A DNA stretch of 64,000 nt from Buxus sempervirens (GCA_947561395.2 OX387191.1:40675439-40739438); one strand, 5' to 3'; shown: positions 48,101 through 59,530, counted from the stretch's first letter. The notes: generated from the letters alone by a model not told the origin. Translations and numbers: made by a program.

Positions 48101-49459
48101 GAACTCAGTTCAGGTACAGCAATAAGCATCCTACTTATAACATGTACTTTCATGATATTTTTAACTAAAAATCATTTCCAACATAACAATATTGCTCCTA
48201 CTAACCTACAGTTTTGGCCTGAGAATTTAATTGAAACAAGTATAAAGTTTAAACAAATTTGGATTCAAAACAGCAAAACAGGATTCGGCTACTCACTTTG
48301 AGTTTATTTAAGCCGTTCAGACCATATTACAAACATCAGCCACTCATAGAAATTCGTTTACAAATTCTGCTACATCAATAATATGCTAATTCCCCAAACA
48401 ACTAATCCATGTGTTCTCCTGTTCATCATTTCCAATATAGTATAATACACTTGCTAACTCAGCAATCCTATCTTTAATTCTTGCTGGAAATCAATTTTTG
48501 AAACCATCCATGTCCAATCGACCATGACTAAACAAGAACAGGGAATCCAATTTCGCATGCTCATTCATAACCACATTTCCAAAATTTCATTCAATCAAAA
48601 ATTAGCTATTAATCAAGTGTAGAATGCCAATTCTGTATATACTCAGAACTATAAATCTCCAGTTTAAGACAAACTCCATTTCTTGATTTTAAACGACTAA
48701 ACAGAAGTTATAATATGATACTTACTTCTAGCTACTGCATTTGATTTGCTGAGCCTTCAATTTGTACAGCAAGCCTTCTGAATTTGCACTTCAAATTCCC
48801 CATGCTCAGCACCGATCTGAAGATTTTCACCAACACTAGATCAGATTCCGTTCGATCTGATCCTTCATTCAATTCAGATTAACATTCTACTGATTGATCT
48901 TAGTGAAGATGACCTAACCTGAATTTTTGCACTCAGATTGGACGAGAACTCCAATTCTGATCTGAACTTTGATTTCAAACAACAAGGCTGCTTCACCTCT
49001 TACTAACCAAGATTACTCATACAACTCGAGCTCTCCACATACTGGAATTTCCTCCAACTCAGCTCCACTGCAAGCTGCTGCTCTTCTCTTTCCTCTGAGA
49101 TCCAAATTAGTTCGTTCAAGAATTCGACCAAATCAGCAACTCTTTCCCCTCGTTTTATACTTCCCGCTCAAACCATTTTAACTCCTGATTTGCTGCAATG
49201 CCCCACTACCACATTTCCTATACCAGCAGATCCTTAACATTAGTATTATTTATTTGCCACATCAACCTAGTAAATAATTTAGTTAATAAAATTCCCGAAA
49301 TTTTCCTCATACCTTTATAATCCTTAAATAGCCCGTCCGGCTCAAGCAACCTTTCCGATTAAAATCAATAATCTCTCTTCCCTGAAAAATTCACTAATTA
49401 TCTTTAAGTTAATCACTAAAATATAAATTTTAATATTTCCGAAATTTAGGGATTTTACA
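45186..49459 (-). mobile_element. 3' LTR of a truncated Tekay-like fragment (4274 bp)
   Basis: Minus-strand start TGTAAAATCCC at 49459, end ...GGGGCGTTACA at 45186, with the PPT (minus AAGTGGGGAGGA) at 49460-49471. Contains the GAGATA/TATCTC hairpin (45538-45553), a minus TATAAAAC near 49154 and CCGAGATACACGG-like units (45830-46160). The element's internal region survives only to 49805. Confidence 0.88.
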
Positions 49460-49471
49460 TCCTCCCCACTT

Positions 49472-49805
49472 AAAAAAAAAATTTTGGCCTCGAAATTTAC
49501 CTCATGACGCTATGAATAAATCCGGGTACTTCTGCTTCATCTCATCCTCTCTTTCCCATGTAGCCTCCTCGGTCGAGTGATTCTGCCATAACACCTTCAC
49601 CAAAGGTATCACCTTGGTTCGCAAAACTTGATCACGTTGATCCAGGATCTAAACCGGTACCTCCTCATAGGATAAATCCTCCCGAATCACCAAAGGCTCA
49701 ATATCAATCACATGACTCGGATCCGATATATATCGTCTAAGCATAGAAATGTGAAATACATCATGAACTCTACCCAACTGCGTAGGCAACGCTAGACGAT
49801 ATGCA
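49472..49805 (-). pseudogene. Integrase C-terminus/chromodomain-like remnant
   Basis: Minus-strand translation AYRLALPTQLGRVHDVFHIS, then RYISDPSHVIDIEPLVIRED, YEEVPV, a stop, then DQRDQVLRTKVIPLVKVLWQ and STEEATWEREDEMKQKYPDL. This parallels 37470-37800 nearly residue for residue. Everything upstream in the element is absent and the sequence ends at the 19-bp repeat. Confidence 0.9.
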
Positions 49806-49824
49806 ACCGGGTTCGTGATGTATG
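49806..49824. repeat. 19-bp direct repeat, right copy
   Basis: Second copy of ACCGGGTTCGTGATGTATG, followed by CGTCATTTTTTTTT. Presumably the original flank continues here. Confidence 0.9.
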
Positions 49825-51608
49825 CGTCATTTTTTTTTCTATCTCGTTAGCCAGGCGAACAAAGTTTCTCTCCATTTCTAATTGATTTTATTTCTCCATG
49901 GAGTCATACCTATTAGTAATTACTTCATCCCCAGATCCCTTTGCATAATTAACATGCTGAATTTGATTTCTCCATGGAGTCAAAATCACGATCCCAACTA
50001 GCTCAAGTTGACAACAATATCTTATGTAGCCATCTAATGTCAAAATCACAAGTAATATAGTATCCCATCAAGACATTTCTTGGCTTTGTGCATCTGCTAT
50101 CTTCTCAAAACTGCTTACATAGTTCATTTACCTAGACCATCTCAACTGATTTCTCCTTTATTGTCTTATATTGAAGCTTTCCATGTACTTTCTCAGATAT
50201 ATCAATTTGAATGCATAATTGTAGTAGCATAAAAAGTTTATCCAGGTAGATCTATAGGTTGACTAAGGGTAATAATGAGTTTTGGTAGAAGCCCTGTACA
50301 TTAGCACACCAATCAACTTCAAAGAAAAGAAAAAAAACAGTGGAGACACCAAAAAGGAGTAAAAAGGATCATCTTGAAACTACCTACCACTCCTGTGATT
50401 GGAAAAAGTCAAATCATATAGTCATTGGCATCTCAACCCTTGTTGCTAGTAGCAAGGCTCTTGTAGAACAAGATATACCCATGGTTCGTGTTACTCGAAT
50501 AAAGTTGTGTTTTTAGAATACGACGATGTCGAGCATGGTTCCAAGAGTTTGAATTATGTTTGACGACATCAAATTGGATACATGCTCTTCCAAATGCTTT
50601 AGTGTTAATCTGGTCATGTTTTGCTATTGTTTGTTTTCATCTAATCATGTTTTGGTATTTTATCACAGTTTAATTGATGAGTTTGTAGGAATTGTTTTGC
50701 AATTTGTTTTGTAGGATTTAGTATATTCAAATTGGCATGGCATCATCTACTGAAAATTGTCTGTTTGACTTGAAGTATGAAAGCAAAAACTTCTTCTGCA
50801 AAAAGAAAGCAATCATAAGAGTGTCAGAGACATCTGAACACCCAAATAAATTGTTTTATACATGTGGAAGAAATGTATCTGTAATTATCATCTTGACTTT
50901 AAGTGCTCCCATCTGATGAGATGGAATGGAGATCACTATTCAGAATATTAAAGGTTCCAGTACTATATTATTTACTCTCTACCAAAACATAGAGATATAA
51001 AAGTACATGTGGAAAGCAATACAACCAAAAAGGAACTTGCTCATGCTTAAACTCGTAGTCATATCTATATATACTCAAGGGTCAAGACTCTACAAAGGAG
51101 GCCATCTAATAGAGCTTAAGCTCACATATAGCTGAGAAAAAACAATGCTTTTAAGCATAAGGTAAATATTGCCATATATAATGAAGGAGGTCTAACTCAC
51201 CAGGCAAAAGATGTATCAGGACACTTGTTATCTTGTCAACAGAACTAAAAACCAAACTGCAGCGCCAAACAATCAAGGCCCAAGCTAGTGGTCCCTGTAG
51301 GTACTTTGGAAGTTAGAATCAGGAAATTATATTGTGACTGATATTGATGCAAAAAAAAATGAAGGAAAAAGAAAAGAGACATGAGGCCTTTACCTCTGCA
51401 AATGAGAAGCAAACCATGAAAAGCTTCTCATTTCTTGGATACAAAAGAAGCATGCCCAGAAAAATAGTATTTGCATCATAGCAGAAATCCTGTGAGCCCA
51501 ATGACAATTAAATCACTGCATTAGATGTAAATCTTGTACTCATATACTTTTGTAGTTAAAAAAAAAAAACAAATTATGCATTCTACCAAAACTCATTATT
51601 ACAAGGTG
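49825..51608. other. Flanking DNA around the GRF-like exon
   Basis: AT-rich sequence with a duplicated ATTTCTCCATGGAGTC motif (49890 and 49964). The GRF-like exon lies at 50737-50951. Nothing else is recognisable up to the LTR of the Reina-like element. Confidence 0.4.
50737..50951 (+). pseudogene. GRF-type zinc-finger-like exon, frameshifted
   Basis: From ATG 50737: MASSTENC..., then FFCKKKAIIRVSETSEHPNK, LFYTC, and after a one-base frame change HLDFKCSHLMRWNGDHYSEY and stop (50949-50951). The layout of Cys, then R-S-T/NP spacing, F/YxC, and a last Cys followed by a W motif resembles the GRF zinc finger of small plant proteins and nucleic-acid enzymes. The usual glycine-rich NPGRRF core is degenerate. 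An acceptor-like TTTTGTAG lies about 20 bases upstream. It could be the second exon of a gene whose first exon is near 44.9 kb. Tentative. Confidence 0.4.
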
Positions 51609-51965
51609 TGTTGAATGATGAGATAAGATGTGATGGATGAACTAATTCAATTTGATTCCATGTGATACGATTCTCTTGTATGCCAGCTATGGATCGATTC
51701 GCTGTGAATAAGGCCAGCAAGCTTACCTTTACTGCTTTCCTTAATTTAGTTAGTTTTCCTTTTTACAATTAGAGATCTATTGAGATCCCTTGATTGTAGG
51801 AGAATAATTAGCATAGACTTCCTTGATTGTAGAAGAAGAATCATGATAAATAGGAGGGTCGTGTACTGAGAACGGTATCGAATTTAATGAATAAAGTTGC
51901 TTGAGTGTGGTTGACGAACCAGTAATTTCGTCTCTTTTATCTCTGTCTCTATTCTAATCCTAACA
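51609..51965 (+). mobile_element. 5' LTR of the Reina-like chromovirus (element K)
   Basis: The end is fixed by ...CTAACA at 51965 and the PBS two bases on. The start is placed at TGTTGAATG by the length expected of short Reina-type LTRs. TATA-like ATAAATAG lies at 51846-51853. The other LTR is not in the window, so the start is provisional by a few bases. Confidence 0.65.
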
Positions 51966-51967
51966 TT

Positions 51968-51980
51968 TGGTATCGGAGCC
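51968..51980 (+). other. Primer-binding site, initiator-Met tRNA type
   Basis: TGGTATCGGAGCC differs by one base from TGGTATCAGAGCC, the usual plant Ty3/gypsy and Ty1/copia PBS complementary to initiator methionine tRNA. Confidence 0.88.
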
Positions 51981-51992
51981 ACAACCGAGAAT

Positions 51993-53240
51993 CGTGAAAC
52001 GCAACGCAACTGTGCAAGAGCTCACCAGAGTTGAGTTTGATTTGCAAATATATAAGGATCAAACGCAGGCTCAAGTTAAGGAGCTCCAAGAATCCCTAAC
52101 CTTAATGGCAGCAAAGCAAGGGGAGTTTCAGAAGCACATGCTTGAGGAAATCCGACAGTTGAATGTGGGACGAAAGCAACCCCTACAACAAGAATGGGAA
52201 ACTATAGGATCTACTCATACAAAATGAACGCAACATCTGCAATAGGAAGGAGAAACTACAGGATCTGCTCACACAGTTCGTGCAAGCTCATCCATGATGG
52301 CACGGCCGTTAAAGCTTAATTTTCCCTTATTTAACGGCAGTAATCCGTTGGATTGGATTTCTAGAGCTGAACGATTCTTTCGTTATCACCTTACGTCAGA
52401 GGATCAAAAGGTGGTGATAGCTTCATTTCATTTGGAAGGCGATGCAGTCCCTTGGATGGACTGGTATGAATCTAAACACTTGACCTCATCTTGGGGTGGT
52501 TTCATTGATGCACTTATGAAGAGATTTGGTACCCATAGCTATGAAGACTTCAACGGTGCTTTATCAAAACTCTGTCAACTCGGATCAGTGGAGGCATATC
52601 AAATTGATTTTGAAAGATTAGCAAGTCGAGCCCATGACTGGACAGACGATCAACTGAAAGGCTGCTTCATCAGCAGCTTACAAGACAAACTTCGTCATTA
52701 GGTTCGTTCCTTCATGCCTAGCACATTATCGTCAGCCATTTCCTTGTCCAGAATCCAGGAGGACAAAATAATGGCCCGCAAAACTACTTCCAAGTGGTCC
52801 ATTGGTAAGTCGGCACTCAATCCAGCCACTAGAGTGATCCCTTCCATGGTGAGCAACACACCTGCGACCTTCAACAAGCAAGCGCCCATGCATAATGCGT
52901 TACCACCGGTTCGTCGACTAAGTCCAGCTGAAGTACAAGAACGACGACTCAAGAATCTATGCTTTACATGTGACGAACCATTCAGACCGAGTCATAGGTG
53001 TAAGAAGCCCCAATTGTTATTCATGGAGGGAGAATGGACGAAGGAAGAAGAGACAGACCACAAGCCGACCATTGCAGAACCATATCCAGAACCAGAGGAC
53101 GAACCAACCATATCCTTACATGCCCTTACCAGTTCTCTTAAACCGGAAACTATGCGCTTACAAGGGACCATCAGGAAGACCAAGGTTGCCGTTAATATAT
53201 TCTGGATCAACTCACAATTTTCTCAGTCCATCTATCGCTA
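51993..53240 (+). pseudogene. Gag of the Reina-like chromovirus, with several stops
   Basis: An N-terminal helical segment (ELTRVEFDLQ, QAQVKELQESL) ends at TGA 52225. The frame then continues past a second stop to the gag domain at 52294-52698 (LKLNFPLFNGSNPLDWISRA, AVPWMDWY, GFIDALMKRFG). A TAG at 52699 interrupts it. The tail holds a zinc knuckle CFTCDEPFRPSHRC (about 52963-53004), preceded by RRLSPAEVQERR, as in Reina-type chromoviruses. A local duplication GGAAACTATAGGATCTACTC / GAGAAACTACAGGATCTGCT (52196 and 52249) may explain the first stop. The original ATG is not preserved. Confidence 0.82.
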
Positions 53241-53542
53241 AGCAAACCGGTTGTCGAGTTGACACAGGTGATGTCTCTAGAATTCTAGTAGCTAACGGGT
53301 CCCTTCTCACAACTAAGGGTAAAGCTTTGGAGGTACAGTTGAATTTTCAAAATTATCATTTGTCCACTGACTTTTTATTATTATCAGTGAGTGGCTGTGA
53401 TGTGGTATTAGGGGCACAGTGGCTAAGATCCTTAGGTGCAATCTTATGGAACTTCAATGACATGACACTGTCATTCACAGTTGATGGTCATGATCACATT
53501 CTTCATGGCAATATTACCATATCAACTCAATTAGCAAAATGA
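53180..53542 (+). pseudogene. Aspartic protease of element K, catalytic Asp replaced
   Basis: YSGSTHNFLSPSIAKQTGC corresponds to the DSGSTHNF active-site motif of plant gypsy proteases, with Tyr where the catalytic Asp belongs (GAT to TAT). VLGAQWLRSLGAILWNF downstream is the conserved flap-distal block. It lies one frame away from the zinc knuckle, so a frameshift occurred between about 53040 and 53180. It ends at TGA 53540-53542, in the same frame as the RT. Confidence 0.85.
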
Positions 53543-53545
53543 CGC

Positions 53546-55122
53546 ATGATGCAGAAAATCCTTACACATGAGAGAAATGGGATGATTGCCCAGCTTGTTC
53601 ACACCCTTGCAATCGAGGACAATCGGCTAGCACCAACAGAAATACAATGGTTACTTGACTTATATCCTGATGTGTTTGGGTCACTAGTGGGTCTTCCCTC
53701 ATACTGGGCACACGATCATCGCATTGTATTGATACTAGGAATGTCACCAACCAATGTGCGGCCGTATCGTTACCCACATTTTCAAAAGACCGAGATTGAA
53801 CACATAGTCCAAGAGATGCTACAATCCGGAGTCATTCGACCCAGTGTGAGTCCCTATTATTCTCTGGTTATACTCGTCAAGAAGAAAGACGGTAGTTGGT
53901 GAATGTGCGTTGATTACCGTGCTTTAAATGCCATTACGGTAAAGGATCGTTTCCCAATTCCAGTGATAGATGAACTCTTGGACGAGTTGTATGGTGCCGC
54001 CATATTCTCTAAACTTGACCTTCAATTAGGCTACCATCAAATTCGAGTCAATGAAGATGACATCTCCAAAACGGCTTTCCGCACTCATGATGGCCATTAT
54101 GAATTTTTGGTCATGCCATTTGGGTTGTGTAATGCTCCATCGACATTTCAATCTCTCATGAATGACATCTTCCGACCACATCTACGACTGTTTGTATTGG
54201 TGTTTTTCGATGACATTCTTATCTATAGTCAAACCTTGGCAGACCATGTTCAACATTTAACTATGGTTTTTGACTTACTTCGGCTACATCAATTACGGGT
54301 CAAACGCTCGAAATGCTCGTGGGGACTTCAATATCTTGAATATTTGGGCCATATTGTATCTGACCAAGGAGTGGCGGTTGATCCGACCAAGGTTGAAGCT
54401 ATTAAAAATTGGCCTAAACCAAAGACGCTCAAGAGCTTGAGAGGGTTCTTGGGTCTCGCGGGTTATTATCGAAAGTTTGTTCACAACTTTGGAATCATAT
54501 TGAAGCCACTTACTGAAATGCTCAAGAAAAATGCATTTCATTGGACTGAAGTGTCAGAAGCAGCCTTTGAACAGTTAAAGTTGGCAATGACAGCCACTCC
54601 TATACTGGCATTACCTAACTTCACTAAAGAATTTACAGTTGAATGTGATGCATCAGGGTTCGGAATAAGGGCGGTTTTATCTCAAGATGGCCATCCCATT
54701 GCATTCCTTAGCAAGGCTTTGTCTGGTCGGAACTTGGTTTTGCCAATCTATGATAAAGAGATGTTAGCGGTTATTTATGCGGTTCAAAAATGGTGTCCAT
54801 ACTTGTTGGGCTGTCCGTTCAAGATACTTACAGACCATCTAACCCTTCAATACTTCTTGGACCAGCGGATTTCAACTCCAGACCAAAACAAATGGCTCCT
54901 AAAGCTTTTGGGCTACAATTATATCATCGAGTATCGAAAGGGGGCCCAAAATACTGTAGCAGATGCACTATCCAGGCGAGACGAGGTTGCGACTCTAACG
55001 GCCATTTCAGGTCCAATTTTTTCAATATTGGACGACCTCAAACATGCTTGTCATAATGATCCAACCCTGTCATCCATCATACACCAGTTGCAAGGTCCTT
55101 CGGCTTCTATAATTTACTATTC
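53546..55122 (+). pseudogene. Reverse transcriptase and RNase H of element K
   Basis: RT palm motifs are present: PYRYPHFQKTEIE, SGVIRPSVSPYYSLVILVKK, a TGA at 53900-53902 (likely from CGA), VDYRALNAITVKDRFPIPVI, FSKLDLQLGYHQIRV, MPFGLCNAPSTFQSLMN and the catalytic VFFDDILIYS. It continues with LEYLGHIVSDQGV and LRGFLGLAGYYRKFV. RNase H follows with ECDASGFGIRAVLSQ and DNA/RNA-binding YRKGAQNTVADALSRR. Apart from that one stop the frame is open for 1.5 kb, so decay is fairly recent. The solo LTR at 55123 cuts it between RNase H and integrase. Confidence 0.93.
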
Positions 55123-55695
55123 TGTAACGCCCCAGATCCGAGTCACATGAAAAACCTGTAACTCGTCTCCAGAGGTTATTATAAAACACAGGATCGCAAT
55201 ATCAGAGTGAAGGAAAAACATGAATACAACAATAACTATATAACAGAGTGCGCTAAAATATTCCCAGAATTAAAATAAAACTCACATGTCCAAGTAACTA
55301 CCCGCAAGTAACGAGCTCTCCAAGAGTATCTGAAAACAAAAACGAAAGCAACGGGATGAGATACGAATATCCCAGTGAGCAGCACATGCATGCACAAATA
55401 CATTTTGTTCAGTTCTAAAACATGCCACGATTACAAACCATATACAACGATGATAACACGTATAACCCAACAAAACTTCAACGATCTAATTTACTTCCGT
55501 GAGGAAAACCATCGCATAAACCAAGCGGTAAAGACGATATCAATCATGCATATAGCCGTAAAGTCACGTATAACCAGGTAGCAACATATCGAAGAAAACA
55601 TAGTTCAACAACTCAAAAGATATAACTCGGGTCCCAACCCGTATCAACAATAAAGTCACATCATAACCGATGCCCACGCCTCCCAATGTATATCC

Positions 55696-56106
55696 GGCCT
55701 ACTCAGGGTTTCGGATATTGAAATGACAGTGTCATCCAATGCCGGCCTACTCCGGGTATCGGCATTGACAACACCATACCACTCAGGGTCATGATGCTGC
55801 TCTACACTGGCAGGAGGTACAATACCCAAAAATCGGTAAACAATATTCCATGAGCCATAGATACCAACAAACCAGCGAATAAAACATATCACGTCAAACA
55901 AAAGTCAAATACCAACATTGGTCAATGTCATGTAGTTGCTTGGATTGGTTAATCAACATGCCAGAGCGACATCCACACCTCCATGTACACAGTTCCGGCC
56001 TACTCAGGGTATCGGACACTCTGAAATGACGGCCTACTCAGGGTATCGTCATCCAATGCCGGCCTACTCCGGGTATCGGCATCGACAACCAGGCCTACTC
56101 AGGGTT
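55696..56106. repeat. Dispersed CGGCCTACTC units in the solo LTR
   Basis: Several copies of a CGGCCTACTCAGGGTWTCG unit with variants, in two clusters (55696-55765 and 55997-56106). The same units occur in the LTR at 24580 (about 25190-25310), showing shared ancestry. Confidence 0.8.
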
Positions 56107-56272
56107 TCTGGCTGCTCTACACCAGTCGTGGCAACACTCCATGGCCATGCCATTACACCAATAAAACAAAATACATCACATTACTAAGCTTAGACTCTGG
56201 ATTCAGGATAAACTAAAATCAAAACCGATAAATCGCCGATAAAACACCGCATTCAGTATGCGCATTACAAGT

Positions 56273-56461
56273 TGTTCCAACCAGAACAGAAACTCACAAG
56301 TGTTCCAACCAGAACATCAACTCACAAGTGTTCCAACCAGAACATCCATTCACAAGTGTTCCAACCAGAACATCAACTCACAAGTGTTCCAACCAGAACA
56401 TCAACTCACACCAGTGTTCCAACCAGAACAGAAATTCTTCCCAAGTGTTCCAACCAGAACA
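56273..56461. repeat. 28-bp minisatellite of seven hairpin units
   Basis: Seven copies of TGTTC-CAACCA-GAACA start at 56273, 56301, 56329, 56357, 56385, 56415 and 56446, joined by TCAACTCACAAG-like linkers. Each unit is a 5-bp stem with a 6-base loop. The stems are identical, so there is no covariation to test here. Confidence 0.95.
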
Positions 56462-58414
56462 GCAACTCATATAATTCGAAGGTTCCCAATCTCACAACAA
56501 CATTTTCATGCAATAACTTCCTTAAGTGCACCGTGCATTCAAAGGTGAACTAGCATAATAGTGTAGATGAAATTTCAGTAAAACAATTATGGTTTCAAAA
56601 CTGACTTTTCAGAAGTAACACATTATACAGATTCTACTACAGCATCCAATCTTCGATTAAACATAAATCAGCAGAACATCTATATTCTCAATTTCGCTTT
56701 CATAATCCAATCAATCAAAACAAATGTTATAAAAACCTCAAAACACATTTTAGATGAGTGGAATAGTCTTAGGATCCCATATAAGGTCACCATACCAAAA
56801 AGCAATCAATTCTGAGATAAAAAGTTTCGGACCTCAAAATATTCTAAGTCTGGTTAAAAACGTTGACTTTTGGTATATAATTTTTCTAGACAAATCCACA
56901 AGGAGTTTCGGGCTCAAATTTTGGTTGTAGTCTATTGATGGGTAAACACATCTCCTAGAATTTTCTGGGCTCTTGAATCACTCATCTGGGTATTAAACCC
57001 AAACCGGGCTTTTTGATTAAAACCGGGATTTAGGCATGAACTGGAAAGTTGACTTTTTATTGGCTGGGAATTAGACCTTGGAAGTATTTTTATTGGTTCC
57101 AAATGGAGAATTAGACCTTATTTACATGTAAAGACTTAAGTAAATGGAGAAATAAATACACATGACATTTACTTAAATGTCTTTCCTGTAATTAAGGGGG
57201 CTATTTAAGTGGTCGAAGACCCTCTAGCATCCAAAACCCCCTTGGTTTCATGAAATTATAGGATTCTGCAAGAAAAACCACTGGGCGCTCACTTCCCTGA
57301 GGTGGGCGCCAGGTAGGCGCTAGGTGGGCGGTAAGTCCATTCGTTAATTGAAGCTGGCGCTCACTCGTGGTCGAGTGGGCGCGAGCTAGGCGCCAGACGA
57401 GCGCGAGAAAAGCGGGAGAAAGGCGCTCAAATTCGAGGTAGGCACGAGCTAGGCGCGGGGTGGGCGCCAGGTAGGCGCCAGGTCTTCTTTTCTTCGCGCT
57501 CACCTCCTAGGTGGGCGCCAGGTAAGCGCCAGTTAGGCAGTAACCCCCTTCGATTCCCAGGTCTCTGTTAATGCCAGAAATCCAACTCTGGCTGGAATTT
57601 CTCAGTCTGTAACCAGTTATATAGCCTCCTAATACTCCCAGGATACATCCAAACCTAATTTGGATTTAATCTACACGATTTCCCAATTATCCCCAATTTC
57701 ACTGTACAAACCCTCCGTAACTGTTGTTGCCCAGAACACCGAGAAAACCTCAATCAATGCAATCAACACAATGAAATCAATCAACAAATACATGAATAAA
57801 TCCGAAACCTCGGTTGTAAAACAATGCCACTCACCTTTCGATGCTCCCAAGTCCTGGAAACGAGAAACCCAGAAAACCCCAAACCCAATCGGCCGTCGGC
57901 TTGCTCTAGTCGAACAGAGGTTCGCTCGCAAGGGAAAGACTCCTCCGACTTCTGATCTGCGAAACTCATTGACCGTAAATCTTCTCCACCTCGACTCTCC
58001 CACAGCACTTCTCCTGCTCCTTCTCTCGAAGAGCCCTAAACGAAACCGCAGCCGCAACCTTTCAACTCAAACTATCCGCAAATGAAAAGAAAACCCTAAT
58101 TAACTCGCTAGGTATTTATACTTACCTTATATACACTTGATTTGGTGCAATGCTTGCCCACCAAGATTCCTACCTATTCAACTCATCTGAGTGTGCGATC
58201 AGGTAACTGCCACTCCACAGATAACCTACACCAACATCTTCCCCAAATAAATAAAATTTTCCCATTTTAAATAATTCATCCTATTTAGATTTTTGAAATT
58301 AACTATAATTAATTTCCTTTTCTCTGTTTCTAAAGTTCTTCATTAATTAAATAAGTTTTAAAAGCATAAAATCCTAAATTTTAATGTTATTAAAATTCTG
58401 GATTTTACATATTC

Positions 58415-58977
58415 ACTTAGAGATGGTTTTCTGTTATACAAGGATCGATACATGGTACTGGTTTCAGGTCCATGGCGAGCAAAACTGTTACATGAGTTTC
58501 ATGCAACATCAACAGCAGGACATTCTGGCGTTCTACGTACATACAAGAGATTGACACACAATTTTTTCTGGCCGGGTTTACGCGAGGGCGTCAAACGTTT
58601 TGTGGCTAATTGTGACACTTGCCAACGTCAAAAATACGAAGCTATTTCTCCACCCGGGTTGCTTCAGCCAATTCTGATCCCTAATAATATATGGCTGGAC
58701 ATATCAATGGATTTTATTGAAGGACTTCCCTCGTCAGCTTCGAAGAACACTATCTTAGTCGTGGTGGATAGACTCACCAAGTATGGACACTTCATTGCTA
58801 TCTCTCACCCATACTTGGCTGCTCAGGTTGCGGAAGTATTTATTCGAGAAGTTTTTAAGTTGCATGGAATGCCTCGGTCGATTATAAGTGATCGCGACCC
58901 CATTTTTATTAGCCAATTTTGGGAAGCCTTCTTAAAAAACCAAGGTACTCAATTGTGTCACAATTCCGCATACAATC
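58415..58977 (+). pseudogene. Integrase N-terminal half of element K, cut by an LTR
   Basis: The HHCC zinc-binding region is present (HEFHATSTAGHSG, FFWPGLREGVKRFV, CDTCQRQK). The catalytic core follows: WLDISMDFIEGLPSS with the first Asp, VVVDRLTKYGHF, and ISDRDPIFISQFWEA with the second Asp. It ends at LCHNSAYN, just before the expected HPQTDGQ and catalytic Glu, where the Tat-type LTR starts at 58978. No stop codon in this segment. Confidence 0.93.
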
Positions 58978-59530
58978 TGTGCGCACGTCGTACCCGTGCG
59001 AGGGCGCGCGCGAAAGCGAGGGGAGAGGGGATTAGGAGTCGCCACTGTCTGATGGGGCAAACACCTCAATGCCCCATCAGACACCTCGATGCCCTAAGGA
59101 TATCTATTTTGGTCTGCAGCTTGAGATTCTGAAAAAGGGCTTGGTTACAGTCCGGGGAAGTCCGTAGACACCCCGGTCCGCCCCGTCAGTTTGACGAGTC
59201 CCTTGGGTTTCCTGGTTTGCGAGTCAACTCAATTCTAAATTCACCCTACTTCTATGCCAGCATGCACATTTCATTGGTCCAGGTGGGGGCCACCAAGGTG
59301 GCGTGGGTCCCCTTTTCTTTTATTTGATTTTATCTTTTTATCCAGGTGATGTTGGTCTGATGTGGACCCCATTGGAAGGCCCATGGGATGCCAAATAGGG
59401 CTTAGGTCAAGCCCAATTCCCATTTGGGGTTATGTTGGATAACCCGTTTATTGGATTTGGTTATGTAGTTTGAGGGCTAATGGAATGTACAAGATTGGTG
59501 GGTTTATTGGGCCCAACGTAGAACAGGTGT

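Larger units (their letters stand above)
55123..58409 (-). mobile_element. Solo LTR, Tekay-like type (3287 bp), in pol of element K
   Basis: Left end TGTAACGCCCC, right end ...CTGGATTTTACA, direct repeats TATTC at 55118-55122 and 58410-58414. The pol frame resumes at 58415. Contains the GAGATA hairpin with one substitution (55358-55373), repeats of CGGCCTACTCAGGGTWTCG, a 28-bp minisatellite and a minus TATAAATACC near 58110. Confidence 0.94.

Noticed and set aside
56258-56553. Repeat protein with FQPEHQLTSVPTRT units
   Set aside because: Translation of the 28-bp minisatellite inside a noncoding LTR; three frames are open.
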